From assembly GCA_947584375.1 (NCBI GenBank), contig CANPWL010000007.1, positions 1-64,000 of the forward strand: 64,000 nucleotides of DNA. Reading direction: 5' to 3'. Below the pieces are notes generated by a model that did no database searches, was not told where the DNA came from, and saw only the letters and a list, made by a program, of their open reading frames with translations. The position numbers and the translations under genes are program-made. The DNA comes from an uncultured Clostridia bacterium. GTDB lineage: Bacteria > Bacillota > Clostridia > Oscillospirales > Ruminococcaceae. How positions within the stretch are numbered: position 1 is the stretch's first letter; the number at the start of each line of letters is the position of its first letter. This document shows, in pieces, positions 19,454-26,861 of this stretch.

Positions 19454-20329
19454 ATGAGCAAAAAAAGAAAAAGAAAACTTAATAATATGCAGAATAAAGA
19501 TAATGCAGGAAACAGAAATAAGACCAAAGCAGATGATTACGATTTTGAAAATGCTGTATATCCTGATAATTCTTGTCTGGCAGTTCCGCCTGAGGATGAC
19601 AAAACTGATTTATCCGAAGGTGATATTGTTCTGCATAAAATAGGAAAAGACGCTGTGGTAGGAGAATATAATTTTATTAATGTTGCAGTTATCTTTCTTC
19701 TTATAATGATTATGGGTATTTCTTTTGCACTTCTTAGGAACACTGACGAATATGTAGAAAACAACAATAAAATATCTGCTGAAACTGTCCTTAACGGAAA
19801 GTTCACTAAAAAGCTTTCTAAAAATTATATGAAAAGACTTCCCGGCAAGCAGCTTCTATTTGATACGCATAATATATTCGCATATGCCTATGGTATCAAA
19901 AGCTTTAATGATGAGAAAGGCTTTGTTTCTGCTGATACCGGAAAAATAATAGGTATCAAGACTTATGACGAGCCTTTTGATGTTACATTGACTACTAAAT
20001 CAACAATTCCAACTACTACAACACAATATACCGGCAAAACGACAAATACTACAATGAAATTAAATAAAACTTTGTTTATAGGACCGGGTCAGCTTACTAC
20101 GACTAAAAAGACAAAAAAGACTACTACAAAGAAAACTACAAAGAAAACAACGACAACAACATCAGAGACCACTACGGCATTTACTGGTACAACGTGGTCA
20201 TTCAAGGGCACAACAGCTAAGAAAAATACAACCTCGGCAACACAGACCTCTACAACAACAACTACTGTATTGACTGAGGCGGATTCTGATTTGAGTGTGG
20301 ATATTAACAATTATGGACAAGATTTTTAA
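19454..20329 (+). CDS. Single-pass membrane protein, truncated DHHW-like with Thr-rich tail
   Basis: 291 residues. A cytoplasmic N-terminus of about 75 residues is followed by one transmembrane segment (about 76-95). The segment LNGKFTKKLSKNYMKRLPGK and the next 40 residues resemble the N-terminal part of DHHW/AlgJ-type proteins that partner MBOAT acyltransferases, but the SGNH-hydrolase-like body is absent. Instead there is a tail of about 110 residues made of Thr/Lys repeats that may cross the wall or be glycosylated. ATG 19454 follows a TTG at 19451. The DHHW relation is my own pattern reading. Confidence 0.65.
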   Translation: MSKKRKRKLNNMQNKDNAGNRNKTKADDYDFENAVYPDNSCLAVPPEDDKTDLSEGDIVLHKIGKDAVVGEYNFINVAVIFLLIMIMGISFALLRNTDEYVENNNKISAETVLNGKFTKKLSKNYMKRLPGKQLLFDTHNIFAYAYGIKSFNDEKGFVSADTGKIIGIKTYDEPFDVTLTTKSTIPTTTTQYTGKTTNTTMKLNKTLFIGPGQLTTTKKTKKTTTKKTTKKTTTTTSETTTAFTGTTWSFKGTTAKKNTTSATQTSTTTTTVLTEADSDLSVDINNYGQDF

Positions 20330-21251
20330 GTATTCTGATGATAATAAAAGATATCATACTTATAATTATTATCTTAGACATAAATATGGCGGAAAGGTTT
20401 TTAAAGTTCCTTTAAATGCTGATTTTAGCTGTCCTAACAGAGACGGTACAAAGGGTATAGGAGGATGCACTTATTGTTCCGGCAAAATGAGCGGAGATTA
20501 TGCAGGAGATCCTCTCAAAAGTATAGAAAAACAATATGAGGAAGTAAGACAGATACTTTTGAAAAAATGGGATAACGCAAAATGCATACCGTATTTTCAG
20601 GCAGGGACCAACACATATGCTCCTCTGAAAACGCAAAAGGCACTATTTGAAAAAGCTTTGACCCTTAAAGACGCCGTAGGTCTTAATATATCAACCCGTG
20701 CAGACTGTATAAATGAAGAAATTGCAGATATGCTTTATGATATTTCTAAGAAAATCGATCTTGAGGTCGAGTTGGGACTGCAGACTATTTATGATTCAAC
20801 TGCGGAAAGAATAAACCGCTGCCATACCTACAATGATTTTTTAAAGGGATATGGTATGCTCTGCAATCGGGGAATAGATATATGCGTTCATATCATTAAC
20901 GGACTTCCCGGTGAAACCAAAGATATGATGATTAATACAGCTCAGACAGTGGGGTCTTTGAATCCTCACAGCATGAAAATCCATCTTCTTTATATAATAA
21001 AGGGAACAAAAATGCACGAGCAGTTTTTAAACGGCGAAGTAAGGGCGCTTGAAAGAAATGAGTATGTTCAGATTGTGTGTGACCAGCTTGAGCGTATCCC
21101 AAAGGAGACAGTTATCGGAAGAGTGACTGGAGATGGTGTGAAAGAAGATTTGGCAGCACCTCTTTGGAGTTTAAAAAAGTTTTGTGTTATGAATGAAATT
21201 GATAAAGAAATGGCAAGAAGAAATTCATATCAAGGAATACTTGTTGAATAA
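20313..21251 (+). CDS. Radical SAM protein, TIGR01212 (YhcC/YtqA) family
   Basis: 312 residues. Radical SAM enzyme with the cluster cysteines in SCPNRDGTKGIGGCTYC (C-x11-C-x2-C type) near residues 33-49. Later conserved parts are ELGLQTIYD and GLPGETKDMM. Family members (YhcC in E. coli, YtqA in B. subtilis) have no established substrate that I can name. ATG 20313 gives a start MDKIFKYSDDNKRYHTYN as in relatives; it overlaps the end of the Thr-rich protein gene by 17 bases. Confidence 0.88.
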   Translation: MDKIFKYSDDNKRYHTYNYYLRHKYGGKVFKVPLNADFSCPNRDGTKGIGGCTYCSGKMSGDYAGDPLKSIEKQYEEVRQILLKKWDNAKCIPYFQAGTNTYAPLKTQKALFEKALTLKDAVGLNISTRADCINEEIADMLYDISKKIDLEVELGLQTIYDSTAERINRCHTYNDFLKGYGMLCNRGIDICVHIINGLPGETKDMMINTAQTVGSLNPHSMKIHLLYIIKGTKMHEQFLNGEVRALERNEYVQIVCDQLERIPKETVIGRVTGDGVKEDLAAPLWSLKKFCVMNEIDKEMARRNSYQGILVE

Positions 21252-21282
21252 AATTAATATAGTTTAGTGAGGAAGAATTCCC

Positions 21283-21792
21283 ATGAAAAAATATCTTGAG
21301 ATTGGAAAAATAGTTTCGGTTCACGGACTTAAAGGCGACGTTAAGGTTGAGCCGTGGTGCAACGAACCCGATTTCATTTGTGAATTTGACACGCTCTATT
21401 CAAAGGACGGTAAAAAGAAATATCGGATTGAACGATGCAGGGTTCAGAAGAATATGGTGATAATGAAGCTGGAAGGTGTAGATTCTGTCGAAGAAGGACA
21501 GGCTATGAGAAATAAGATCCTTTTTATGGACAGAGATGATATTGAACTTGAAAAGGGTTTTTATTTTTTTCAGGATTTGATTGGTCTTACTGTTATTGAC
21601 GCTGATACTAAGAAGATATATGGTAAAATCAAGGACGTTTTGCAAACTGGAGCAAATGATGTGTATGAGATTAAATCTGATGAGGGAAAGCTATATTATA
21701 TTCCGGCTATTGCAGATGTTGTTGTGAAAACAGATTTGCAGTCAGAAAAAATGTATATAAGACCGTTGGAGGGACTTTTTGATGAGGATTGA
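21283..21792 (+). CDS. rimM: Ribosome maturation factor RimM
   Basis: 169 residues. RimM binds S19 and helps 30S assembly. The start KYLEIGKIVSVHGLKGDVKVEP is the RimM N-domain, and DVYEIKSDEGKLYYIPAIADVV is the PRC-barrel domain. It overlaps trmD by 11 bases. The usual partners rpsP and rplS are not here, so only the rimM-trmD core is kept. Confidence 0.94.
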   Translation: MKKYLEIGKIVSVHGLKGDVKVEPWCNEPDFICEFDTLYSKDGKKKYRIERCRVQKNMVIMKLEGVDSVEEGQAMRNKILFMDRDDIELEKGFYFFQDLIGLTVIDADTKKIYGKIKDVLQTGANDVYEIKSDEGKLYYIPAIADVVVKTDLQSEKMYIRPLEGLFDED

Positions 21793-22519
21793 TATTGCAA
21801 CGCTATTCCCTGAGATGTGTGAAGCATATCTTTCTGAAAGCATTGTCGGACGTGCAAGAGCTAAAGGGATTTTTGAGGTTAATTGCCATAATATAAGGGA
21901 TTACACTTTAGATAAACACAGGCGTGTTGACGATACTCCTTACAGTGAGCAAAAGGGAATGTTAATTCAGGCAGAGCCTATATATAGATGCTTTAAACAG
22001 GTTACTGACGGGTTACAACCGCATGTTATATATGTTTCTCCTCAAGGAAAACCGTTTAATCAGAAAAAGGCAAAGGAACTTTCTGAACTTGACAGCATAT
22101 TTTTATTGTGTGGGCATTATGAGGGGGTAGACAACAGAATAATCGAAGAAATTGTTGATGAGGAAATATCAATTGGGGATTTTGTGCTTACAGGCGGAGA
22201 ACTTCCGGCTCTGTGCATTGTTGACGCCGTTGTGAGAATGCTTGACGGCGTTTTGTCAAGTCCTGATAATTATAAAGACGAAAGCCATTACTGCGGACTT
22301 CTTGAATATCCTCAGTATACGCGTCCTGAAGTGTGGAATAACAAAAGGGTGCCGGAAATTCTTTTATCGGGACATCATGCAAATATTGATAAATGGAGGC
22401 ATGAACAATCTCTTATCACAACATATGAGAAACGTCCTGATTTGATTGATTTTGATAATTTGTGCGAGACGGATAAGTGTTTTCTATTTGACTATATAAG
22501 AAGCAAAAAAGATTTTTGA
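21782..22519 (+). CDS. trmD: tRNA (guanine-N1)-methyltransferase
   Basis: 245 residues, SPOUT-class enzyme that makes m1G37 in tRNAs with G36. The knot motif SIGDFVLTGGELPALCIVDAVVRM and LLCGHYEGVDNRI are intact. Start is ATG 21782 with TTGGAGGG upstream, inside the 3' end of rimM. No strong terminator is visible after the gene; the region to 22700 is AT-rich. Confidence 0.95.
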   Translation: MRIDIATLFPEMCEAYLSESIVGRARAKGIFEVNCHNIRDYTLDKHRRVDDTPYSEQKGMLIQAEPIYRCFKQVTDGLQPHVIYVSPQGKPFNQKKAKELSELDSIFLLCGHYEGVDNRIIEEIVDEEISIGDFVLTGGELPALCIVDAVVRMLDGVLSSPDNYKDESHYCGLLEYPQYTRPEVWNNKRVPEILLSGHHANIDKWRHEQSLITTYEKRPDLIDFDNLCETDKCFLFDYIRSKKDF

Positions 22520-22589
22520 TAAATTTTATTAAAAATTTTTCGACTTTTGATGACATAAAGATAGCAATTATTAATAAATGTTAAAGTTT

Positions 22590-22711
22590 TTTGTACAAAT
22601 TGCATTGAGTAATAAGATTTTTATAGTGAAATTACACAAATATTATGGTTCAGTTAACGCAGTCTGTAATCAAAAAGCAGAAATTTTGTTGAAATCGCTA
22701 TTTTGTACAAA
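22590..22711. repeat. Two copies of a perfect 10-bp palindrome TTTGTACAAA upstream of the HPr gene
   Basis: Identical self-complementary decamers at 22590-22599 and 22702-22711. Both lie in the intergenic region ahead of the HPr promoter, the second 8 bases before the -35 box. They may be binding sites for a dimeric regulator; I cannot name it. Confidence 0.5.
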
Positions 22712-22718
22712 TTTATCG

Positions 22719-22746
22719 TTGACTAAGAGAAATAATAGGGTATAAT
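22719..22746 (+). promoter_or_regulatory. Promoter of the HPr-like gene
   Basis: -35 TTGACT (22719-22724), 16-base spacer, perfect -10 TATAAT (22741-22746). Confidence 0.75.
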
Positions 22747-22808
22747 ATATTTATGCAACTGACACAAGATTACTTTTGAAGTAATTAAATGAAATGGAGA
22801 GATATGTG

Positions 22809-23078
22809 ATGTTTGTTAAAGATGTTGTTGTTCAGAACAAAGTAGGCTTGCATGCTCGTCCTGCTACTTTCTTTATTCAGAAGGCTAATGAGTTTAAGTC
22901 ATCAATTTGGATCGAGAAAGAGGACAGAAGGGTTAATGCAAAGAGCTTGCTTGGAATTCTTTCACTCGGTATTGTCGGCGGAACTGCTATAAGAATTATT
23001 GCTGACGGTGTGGACGAAAAGGACGCTGTTGACGGCTTAGTTGAACTCGTTGAAAGCGGCTTTACAGAGGAAGTATAA
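22809..23078 (+). CDS. ptsH: HPr-family phosphocarrier protein
   Basis: 89 residues. The active-site histidine motif GLHARPAT is present near residue 15, and the regulatory serine region reads SLLGILSLGI with Ser at the usual position 46 region, so both PTS phosphotransfer and HPr-kinase control look possible. No enzyme I or EII gene is nearby. ATG 22809 is chosen because GGAGA lies 8 bases before it; an ATG at 22794 would overlap that site. A Crh-like role is possible but His is kept. Confidence 0.9.
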   Translation: MFVKDVVVQNKVGLHARPATFFIQKANEFKSSIWIEKEDRRVNAKSLLGILSLGIVGGTAIRIIADGVDEKDAVDGLVELVESGFTEEV

Positions 23079-23109
23079 TTTTTTCGATTTAATAAACGCA
23101 TTAAAAATT

Positions 23110-23139
23110 ACGGCGAGGCTTTAGGTCTCGCCGTTTTTT
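23110..23139 (+). terminator. Rho-independent terminator after ptsH
   Basis: ACGGCGAG pairs with CTCGCCGT over a 9-base loop, followed by TTTTTTC. Strong GC stem and T-run. Confidence 0.88.
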
Positions 23140-23243
23140 CAATATGTAGCCTTAAGGCGTAAAAGAAATCCCCCAGTTCTACTGGGGGAAGAAAAAAAGC
23201 TTTAGCGAGAATAAGACGGCGAGCTAAAAGCAAGCCGAAAATT

Positions 23244-23272
23244 TTGAAAAAGAAAAAACCTCCAAGTATAAT
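23244..23272 (+). promoter_or_regulatory. Promoter of the IS200-type transposase
   Basis: -35 TTGAAA (23244-23249), 17-base spacer, perfect -10 TATAAT (23267-23272). The predicted transcript begins near 23279, inside the left arm of the internal inverted repeat. Confidence 0.65.
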
Positions 23273-23275
23273 AGT

Positions 23276-23677
23276 AAAGGTTTGACAACCGCATTACCAA
23301 AAGAATACGAGGAGGAATTAACAAATGAATAAAGATTTAAACAAAGAAATAAGAAGTACAGCGCATTCAAAATATAGGTGTCAATATCACATAGTATTTG
23401 CACCAAAGTATAGGAGAAAAGAAATATATGGGCAATTAAAAAAGGATATAGGAGAAATATTGAGAAAACTATGCAAACAAAAAGATGTAATAATCATAGA
23501 AGCAGAAGCATGTCCAGACCATATACATATGCTAGTGAGTATACCACCATACATAAGTGTAGCACAATTTATGGGATATCTCAACAGACCCGTTTACGGG
23601 TAGTAAGAATAAGTAGGCAAAAAATAAACAGCCGCACGTGAGCGGCTGCCTGAAATGGTAATGCGTTGTTAAACTTT
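23276..23677. repeat. Internal inverted repeat joining the 5' UTR and 3' tail of the transposase transcript
   Basis: The left arm (23276-23300, core ACAACCGCATTACCA) is complementary to the right arm (23656-23677, core TGGTAATGCGTTGTTAAA) with one extra C and a few mismatches. The arms flank the transposase remnant and would let the 5' end of the mRNA pair with its 3' tail. Confidence 0.7.
23325..23616 (+). pseudogene. tnpA: IS200-type TnpA transposase, internally deleted and frameshifted
   Basis: The first about 87 residues match IS200 TnpA: YHIVFAPKYRRKEIYG and the HUH motif in PDHIHMLVSIPP are intact, up to FMGYL. Full-length relatives are about 150 residues and carry the catalytic tyrosine later. 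Here the frame jumps: after FMGYL it reads a few wrong residues and stops at 23603. In the next frame the family C-terminus DPFTGSKNK and a stop (23587-23616) follow at once. So about 50-60 residues with the tyrosine have been deleted. RBS GAGGAGG precedes ATG 23325. Confidence 0.85.
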
Positions 23678-23757
23678 CAATGCCCCTTTTAGGGGTTAAG
23701 CCTGTAATAGCCCCTTATAGGGGCTGTGCAAGCCACCAGTTTACTGGTGGTCTTGAC
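23588..23757 (+). other. Hairpin-rich 3' tail of the IS element
   Basis: Five short hairpins follow one another: ACCCG/CGGGT (23588-23601), CAGCCGC/GCGGCTG (23629-23648), CCCC/GGGG (23683-23695), AGCCCC/GGGGCT (23709-23725) and CCACCAGT/ACTGGTGG (23733-23750). Most have similar AT loops. The tail is longer than needed for an IS end and may be or derive from a structured non-coding RNA. Confidence 0.5.
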
Positions 23758-24065
23758 TTTTATTATTACTGCTAAGCATAAATTTACATTTGTAAATTAT
23801 TTAAGGTCGTTTTATTATAAACTAGCTAATTTTCGCCTTTTCCGTTCTATATTCATAATTTATTAACAAAAAATTGATATTAATGTGTTACAATTTGTAA
23901 TATATACAAAGAAAAGGATCGTTTTTTGAAAATTTTTTATGTGTTATTGTTTTTCACTAAAAAAGCGATAAAATTATATTGCAAAATTATTGGTTTTTTG
24001 GTATTATAATAATAATAGATTGACCTATTAGGCATAATAAAATTTATTCAGAGGAGTAAAAAGAA
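23758..24065. other. AT-rich intergenic region upstream of the PucR-type regulator
   Basis: About 300 bases of very AT-rich sequence between the IS right end and the regulator gene. Several TATAAT-like strings occur near 24002 but I could not pair one with a good -35 box at normal spacing. The regulator's ribosome site (GAGGAG) is at its end. Nothing else is recognisable. Confidence 0.5.
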
Positions 24066-25151
24066 ATGTCAAACAGATTGTTTCAAAATGTTATTCATCA
24101 AATGAAGGATACTATGGATTGTATCATAGGGGTTATAGATGAAACAGCTGCAATTATCGCTTGCTCAGAGCTTTCTAAGGTAGGAACAACGAATGAGTTT
24201 GTTTCTATCGGATTGAATGATTCGCATGATATTTTTGTCAGAGACGGCTATACATATAAGCCGTTCGGAACTCGTATTAAGCCTGATTTTGCAGTATTTG
24301 TTGAGGGTGTTGACGAACTTGCTGCTAAGTATGCGAATATTCTTGCAATATCTCTTGCAAGCTTAAAGCAATACTATGATGAAAAATACGACAGAAACAA
24401 CTTTATAAAAAATGTGGTGCTTGACAATGTTCTTCCTGCTGATATTTTGGTAAAAGCTAGGGAACTTCATTTTAGTTCAGATGTTTCAAGGGTTGTACTT
24501 TTAATAAGAATATTAACTTCCAACGATGTTTCGGCTTATGATGTTATACAGAATCTTTTCCCTGATAAGAACAAGGATTTTGTATTTAATATTTCAGAGT
24601 CGGACATTGTACTGGTAAAAGAGGTACATGAAAGTATTGAATCTTCAGATTTAGAGAAGCTGGCTAAATCTATTTCCGATACATTAAGTTCTGAATTTTA
24701 TACAAGAGTCAATGTCGGTATCGGAACAGTAATTGAGGGTATAAACGGTTTGGCAAGCTCTTTTAAAGAGGCACAGATTGCTCTTGAGGTAGGAAAGGTA
24801 TTCGATACTGAAAAGACAATTGTTTCATATGAAAATCTAGGAATAGCGAGACTTATTTATCATCTTCCTACAACATTGTGCGAGACATTTTTAAGAGAGG
24901 TCTTCAAAAAGGGTTCAATTGATTCGTTGGATCATGAAACGCTTTTTACTATCCAGAAGTTTTTTGAAAACAACCTTAATGTTTCAGAAACATCAAGGAA
25001 GCTATTTGTACACAGAAACACCTTGGTTTACAGACTTGAAAAAATCAAAAAGCTGACAGGTCTTGATTTGAGAGAATTTGATCACGCGATTATATTTAAG
25101 ATCGCATTGATGGTTAAGAAATATTTGTCGGCTAATCCGGTTAAATTTTAG
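24066..25151 (+). CDS. PucR/CdaR-type transcriptional regulator
   Basis: 361 residues. The C-terminal 60 residues form the PucR-type helix-turn-helix (HTH_30): FFENNLNVSETSRKLFVHRN with NTLVYRLEKIKKLTGLDLR. The middle is a GGDEF-like/CdaR domain (VNVGIGTVIEGINGLASSFKEA), and the N-terminus is a possible small-ligand sensor. Relatives such as CdaR respond to sugar diacids, but the ligand here is unknown. It lies 60 bases ahead of ftsE on the same strand, so it may regulate or simply be co-transcribed with ftsEX. Confidence 0.85.
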   Translation: MSNRLFQNVIHQMKDTMDCIIGVIDETAAIIACSELSKVGTTNEFVSIGLNDSHDIFVRDGYTYKPFGTRIKPDFAVFVEGVDELAAKYANILAISLASLKQYYDEKYDRNNFIKNVVLDNVLPADILVKARELHFSSDVSRVVLLIRILTSNDVSAYDVIQNLFPDKNKDFVFNISESDIVLVKEVHESIESSDLEKLAKSISDTLSSEFYTRVNVGIGTVIEGINGLASSFKEAQIALEVGKVFDTEKTIVSYENLGIARLIYHLPTTLCETFLREVFKKGSIDSLDHETLFTIQKFFENNLNVSETSRKLFVHRNTLVYRLEKIKKLTGLDLREFDHAIIFKIALMVKKYLSANPVKF

Positions 25152-25211
25152 TATTAGGAATAGTCTTTGCGGTGTTAGCTTGTAAAGGCTGAATTTAAAG
25201 GCGGTGTAGTT

Positions 25212-25895
25212 TTGGTAGAATTTAATGATGTATCTGTAACATACTCTTCCGGAGTTGACGCTTTAAATCATGTTTCTCTTAAGATTAATGACGGTGACTT
25301 TGCATTTGTAGTTGGTTCGTCAGGTGCAGGAAAGTCTACGCTTATCAAGTTGATTTTAAAAGAAATTGACGCCACAGAGGGAACGGTTACTGTAAACGGT
25401 TTTAATCTAAGTAAGCTTAAAAGAAGAAAAATACCTAATCTTAGAAGAACATTGGGAATAGTTTTTCAGGATTTCAGACTTATTCCGACGATGACGGTAT
25501 ATGAGAATGTTGCGTTTGTGCTTAGAGTTATCGACGCACCCAAGAAATATATAAAGAGCAGAGTGCCTTATGTAATTTCGCTGGTGGGACTTGCTCACAA
25601 GGCAAAGGCATATCCTGAACAGCTGTCGGGAGGCGAACAGCAGAGAGTTGCTCTTGCGCGTGCTTTGGTAAACGATCCCCAGCTTATAATTGCAGACGAG
25701 CCTACCGGAAATATTGATCCGGCGCTTTCATATGAAATTGTGGAGTTGCTTAAAGGAATAAATGAGTGCGGTACAACGATTCTTATGGTTACTCATGAGC
25801 ATGATATTGTAAGGCACTTTGGTGGAAGAATTATAAACATTAACGCTGGCAGCATTGCCTTCGATGAAACAATAGGAGGCGCAAATGAAGCTTAG
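25212..25895 (+). CDS. ftsE: Cell division ABC ATPase FtsE
   Basis: 227 residues. Walker A GSSGAGKST, signature LSGGEQQRVALARAL, Walker B LIIADEPTGNID. The start is TTG with AAAGGCGG upstream. FtsE pairs with FtsX in the membrane and drives an outer hydrolase activator; the next two genes are exactly that partner and an EnvC-like protein. It overlaps ftsX by 11 bases. Confidence 0.95.
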   Translation: MVEFNDVSVTYSSGVDALNHVSLKINDGDFAFVVGSSGAGKSTLIKLILKEIDATEGTVTVNGFNLSKLKRRKIPNLRRTLGIVFQDFRLIPTMTVYENVAFVLRVIDAPKKYIKSRVPYVISLVGLAHKAKAYPEQLSGGEQQRVALARALVNDPQLIIADEPTGNIDPALSYEIVELLKGINECGTTILMVTHEHDIVRHFGGRIININAGSIAFDETIGGANEA

Positions 25896-26793
25896 TAGTG
25901 TAAATTATCTTGTTGGTAAAGGTATAAAAAGTGTATGGAAAAATAAAATGATGTCATTTGCATCATTTTGTATAATGCTTGTATCGCTGTTGATGGTAGG
26001 GCTTTCAGTTTTAGCATCTATAAATATAAATAAGATAATCAGCGGTATTGAGGGTAAGAATGAGGTTATCGTTGTTATTAAAGACGGCTTAACCGATGAA
26101 GCTGTTACTTCTCTTGAAACAAATATTAAGGATATAAATAATGTTGATACAGTTTCTTTCTACTCAAAGGAGGAAGCTTGGGAATCAATGATAAAAAATA
26201 TGTCTCAAGCGGAGAAAGACCTTTTTCAGTATACAGATGGAGATAATCCACTTCCTGATACTTATAAAGTGTCTGTAAAGGACATAGAGAAGATGGCTGA
26301 GACAACAAACCGTATGTCAACGCTTGAGGGTGTTGAGTCAGTTAAGGCTTCAAGTGAATTTGCAGATGTTTTGATAAGCATACGGAATATTTTTTCTGTT
26401 ATTGCAATAGCGGTAGTAATAGCACTTATTATTGTATGTCTGGTTATTATTTCAAACACAACCAGAACAAGCGTTTTTTCTCGAAGAAAAGAAATCAATA
26501 TTATGAAATATGTTGGTGCGACAAATAAATTTATTAAGATCCCATTTCAGATTGAGGGAACAATAATAGGACTTCTTGCTGCAGTTGCCGCATTTATTTT
26601 GACAATGTTCGTTTACAGAGGTGTATTTAATTTATTCCAGGGCAACTATCAGTTATGGTCAATCTTAGGAATAAATTCACTTTATTCATTCAAATCTATA
26701 TTTTTACCTGTTGCGGTTGCTTATCTTGTTGCCGGCGCGGTTATCGGTGCAATAGGAACAACAATCAGCACAAGTAAATATGTCAAAGTATAA
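25885..26793 (+). CDS. ftsX: Cell division protein FtsX
   Basis: 302 residues with four membrane segments: one near residues 20-48, then an extracytoplasmic domain of about 110 residues, and three near 170-195, 220-250 and 270-292. The layout and the SRRKEINIMKYVGATNKFIKIPF motif are those of FtsX. With FtsE it forms a mechanotransmitting complex that activates peptidoglycan hydrolases at the division or elongation site. It follows ftsE with overlap. Confidence 0.94.
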   Translation: MKLSSVNYLVGKGIKSVWKNKMMSFASFCIMLVSLLMVGLSVLASININKIISGIEGKNEVIVVIKDGLTDEAVTSLETNIKDINNVDTVSFYSKEEAWESMIKNMSQAEKDLFQYTDGDNPLPDTYKVSVKDIEKMAETTNRMSTLEGVESVKASSEFADVLISIRNIFSVIAIAVVIALIIVCLVIISNTTRTSVFSRRKEINIMKYVGATNKFIKIPFQIEGTIIGLLAAVAAFILTMFVYRGVFNLFQGNYQLWSILGINSLYSFKSIFLPVAVAYLVAGAVIGAIGTTISTSKYVKV

Positions 26794-26861
26794 TTACAGA
26801 TAATAACAAAATGTGTGGAACAATAAAAAGCATTGCTTTTTAAGATTTATGAGAGGGAAAA

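Larger units (their letters stand above)
23165..23757 (+). mobile_element. Decayed IS200-type (IS200/IS605 family) insertion element
   Basis: About 590 bases between two similar subterminal hairpins: CCCCCAGT-TCT-ACTGGGGG (23170-23188) on the left and CCACCAGT-TT-ACTGGTGG (23733-23750) on the right. The inside holds a broken Y1 transposase gene with its own promoter and a 140-base tail rich in hairpins. IS200/IS605 elements have no terminal inverted repeats or target duplications and use such hairpins as ends. Exact boundaries are uncertain by some bases because no empty site is available. Confidence 0.8.

Noticed and set aside
20089..20310. Val-rich leftward ORF
   Set aside because: Antisense of the Thr/Lys repeats of the membrane protein, no independent support.
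23588..23757. CRISPR array
   Set aside because: The hairpins are all different in their stems and spacing; no repeated spacer-repeat pattern or cas gene.
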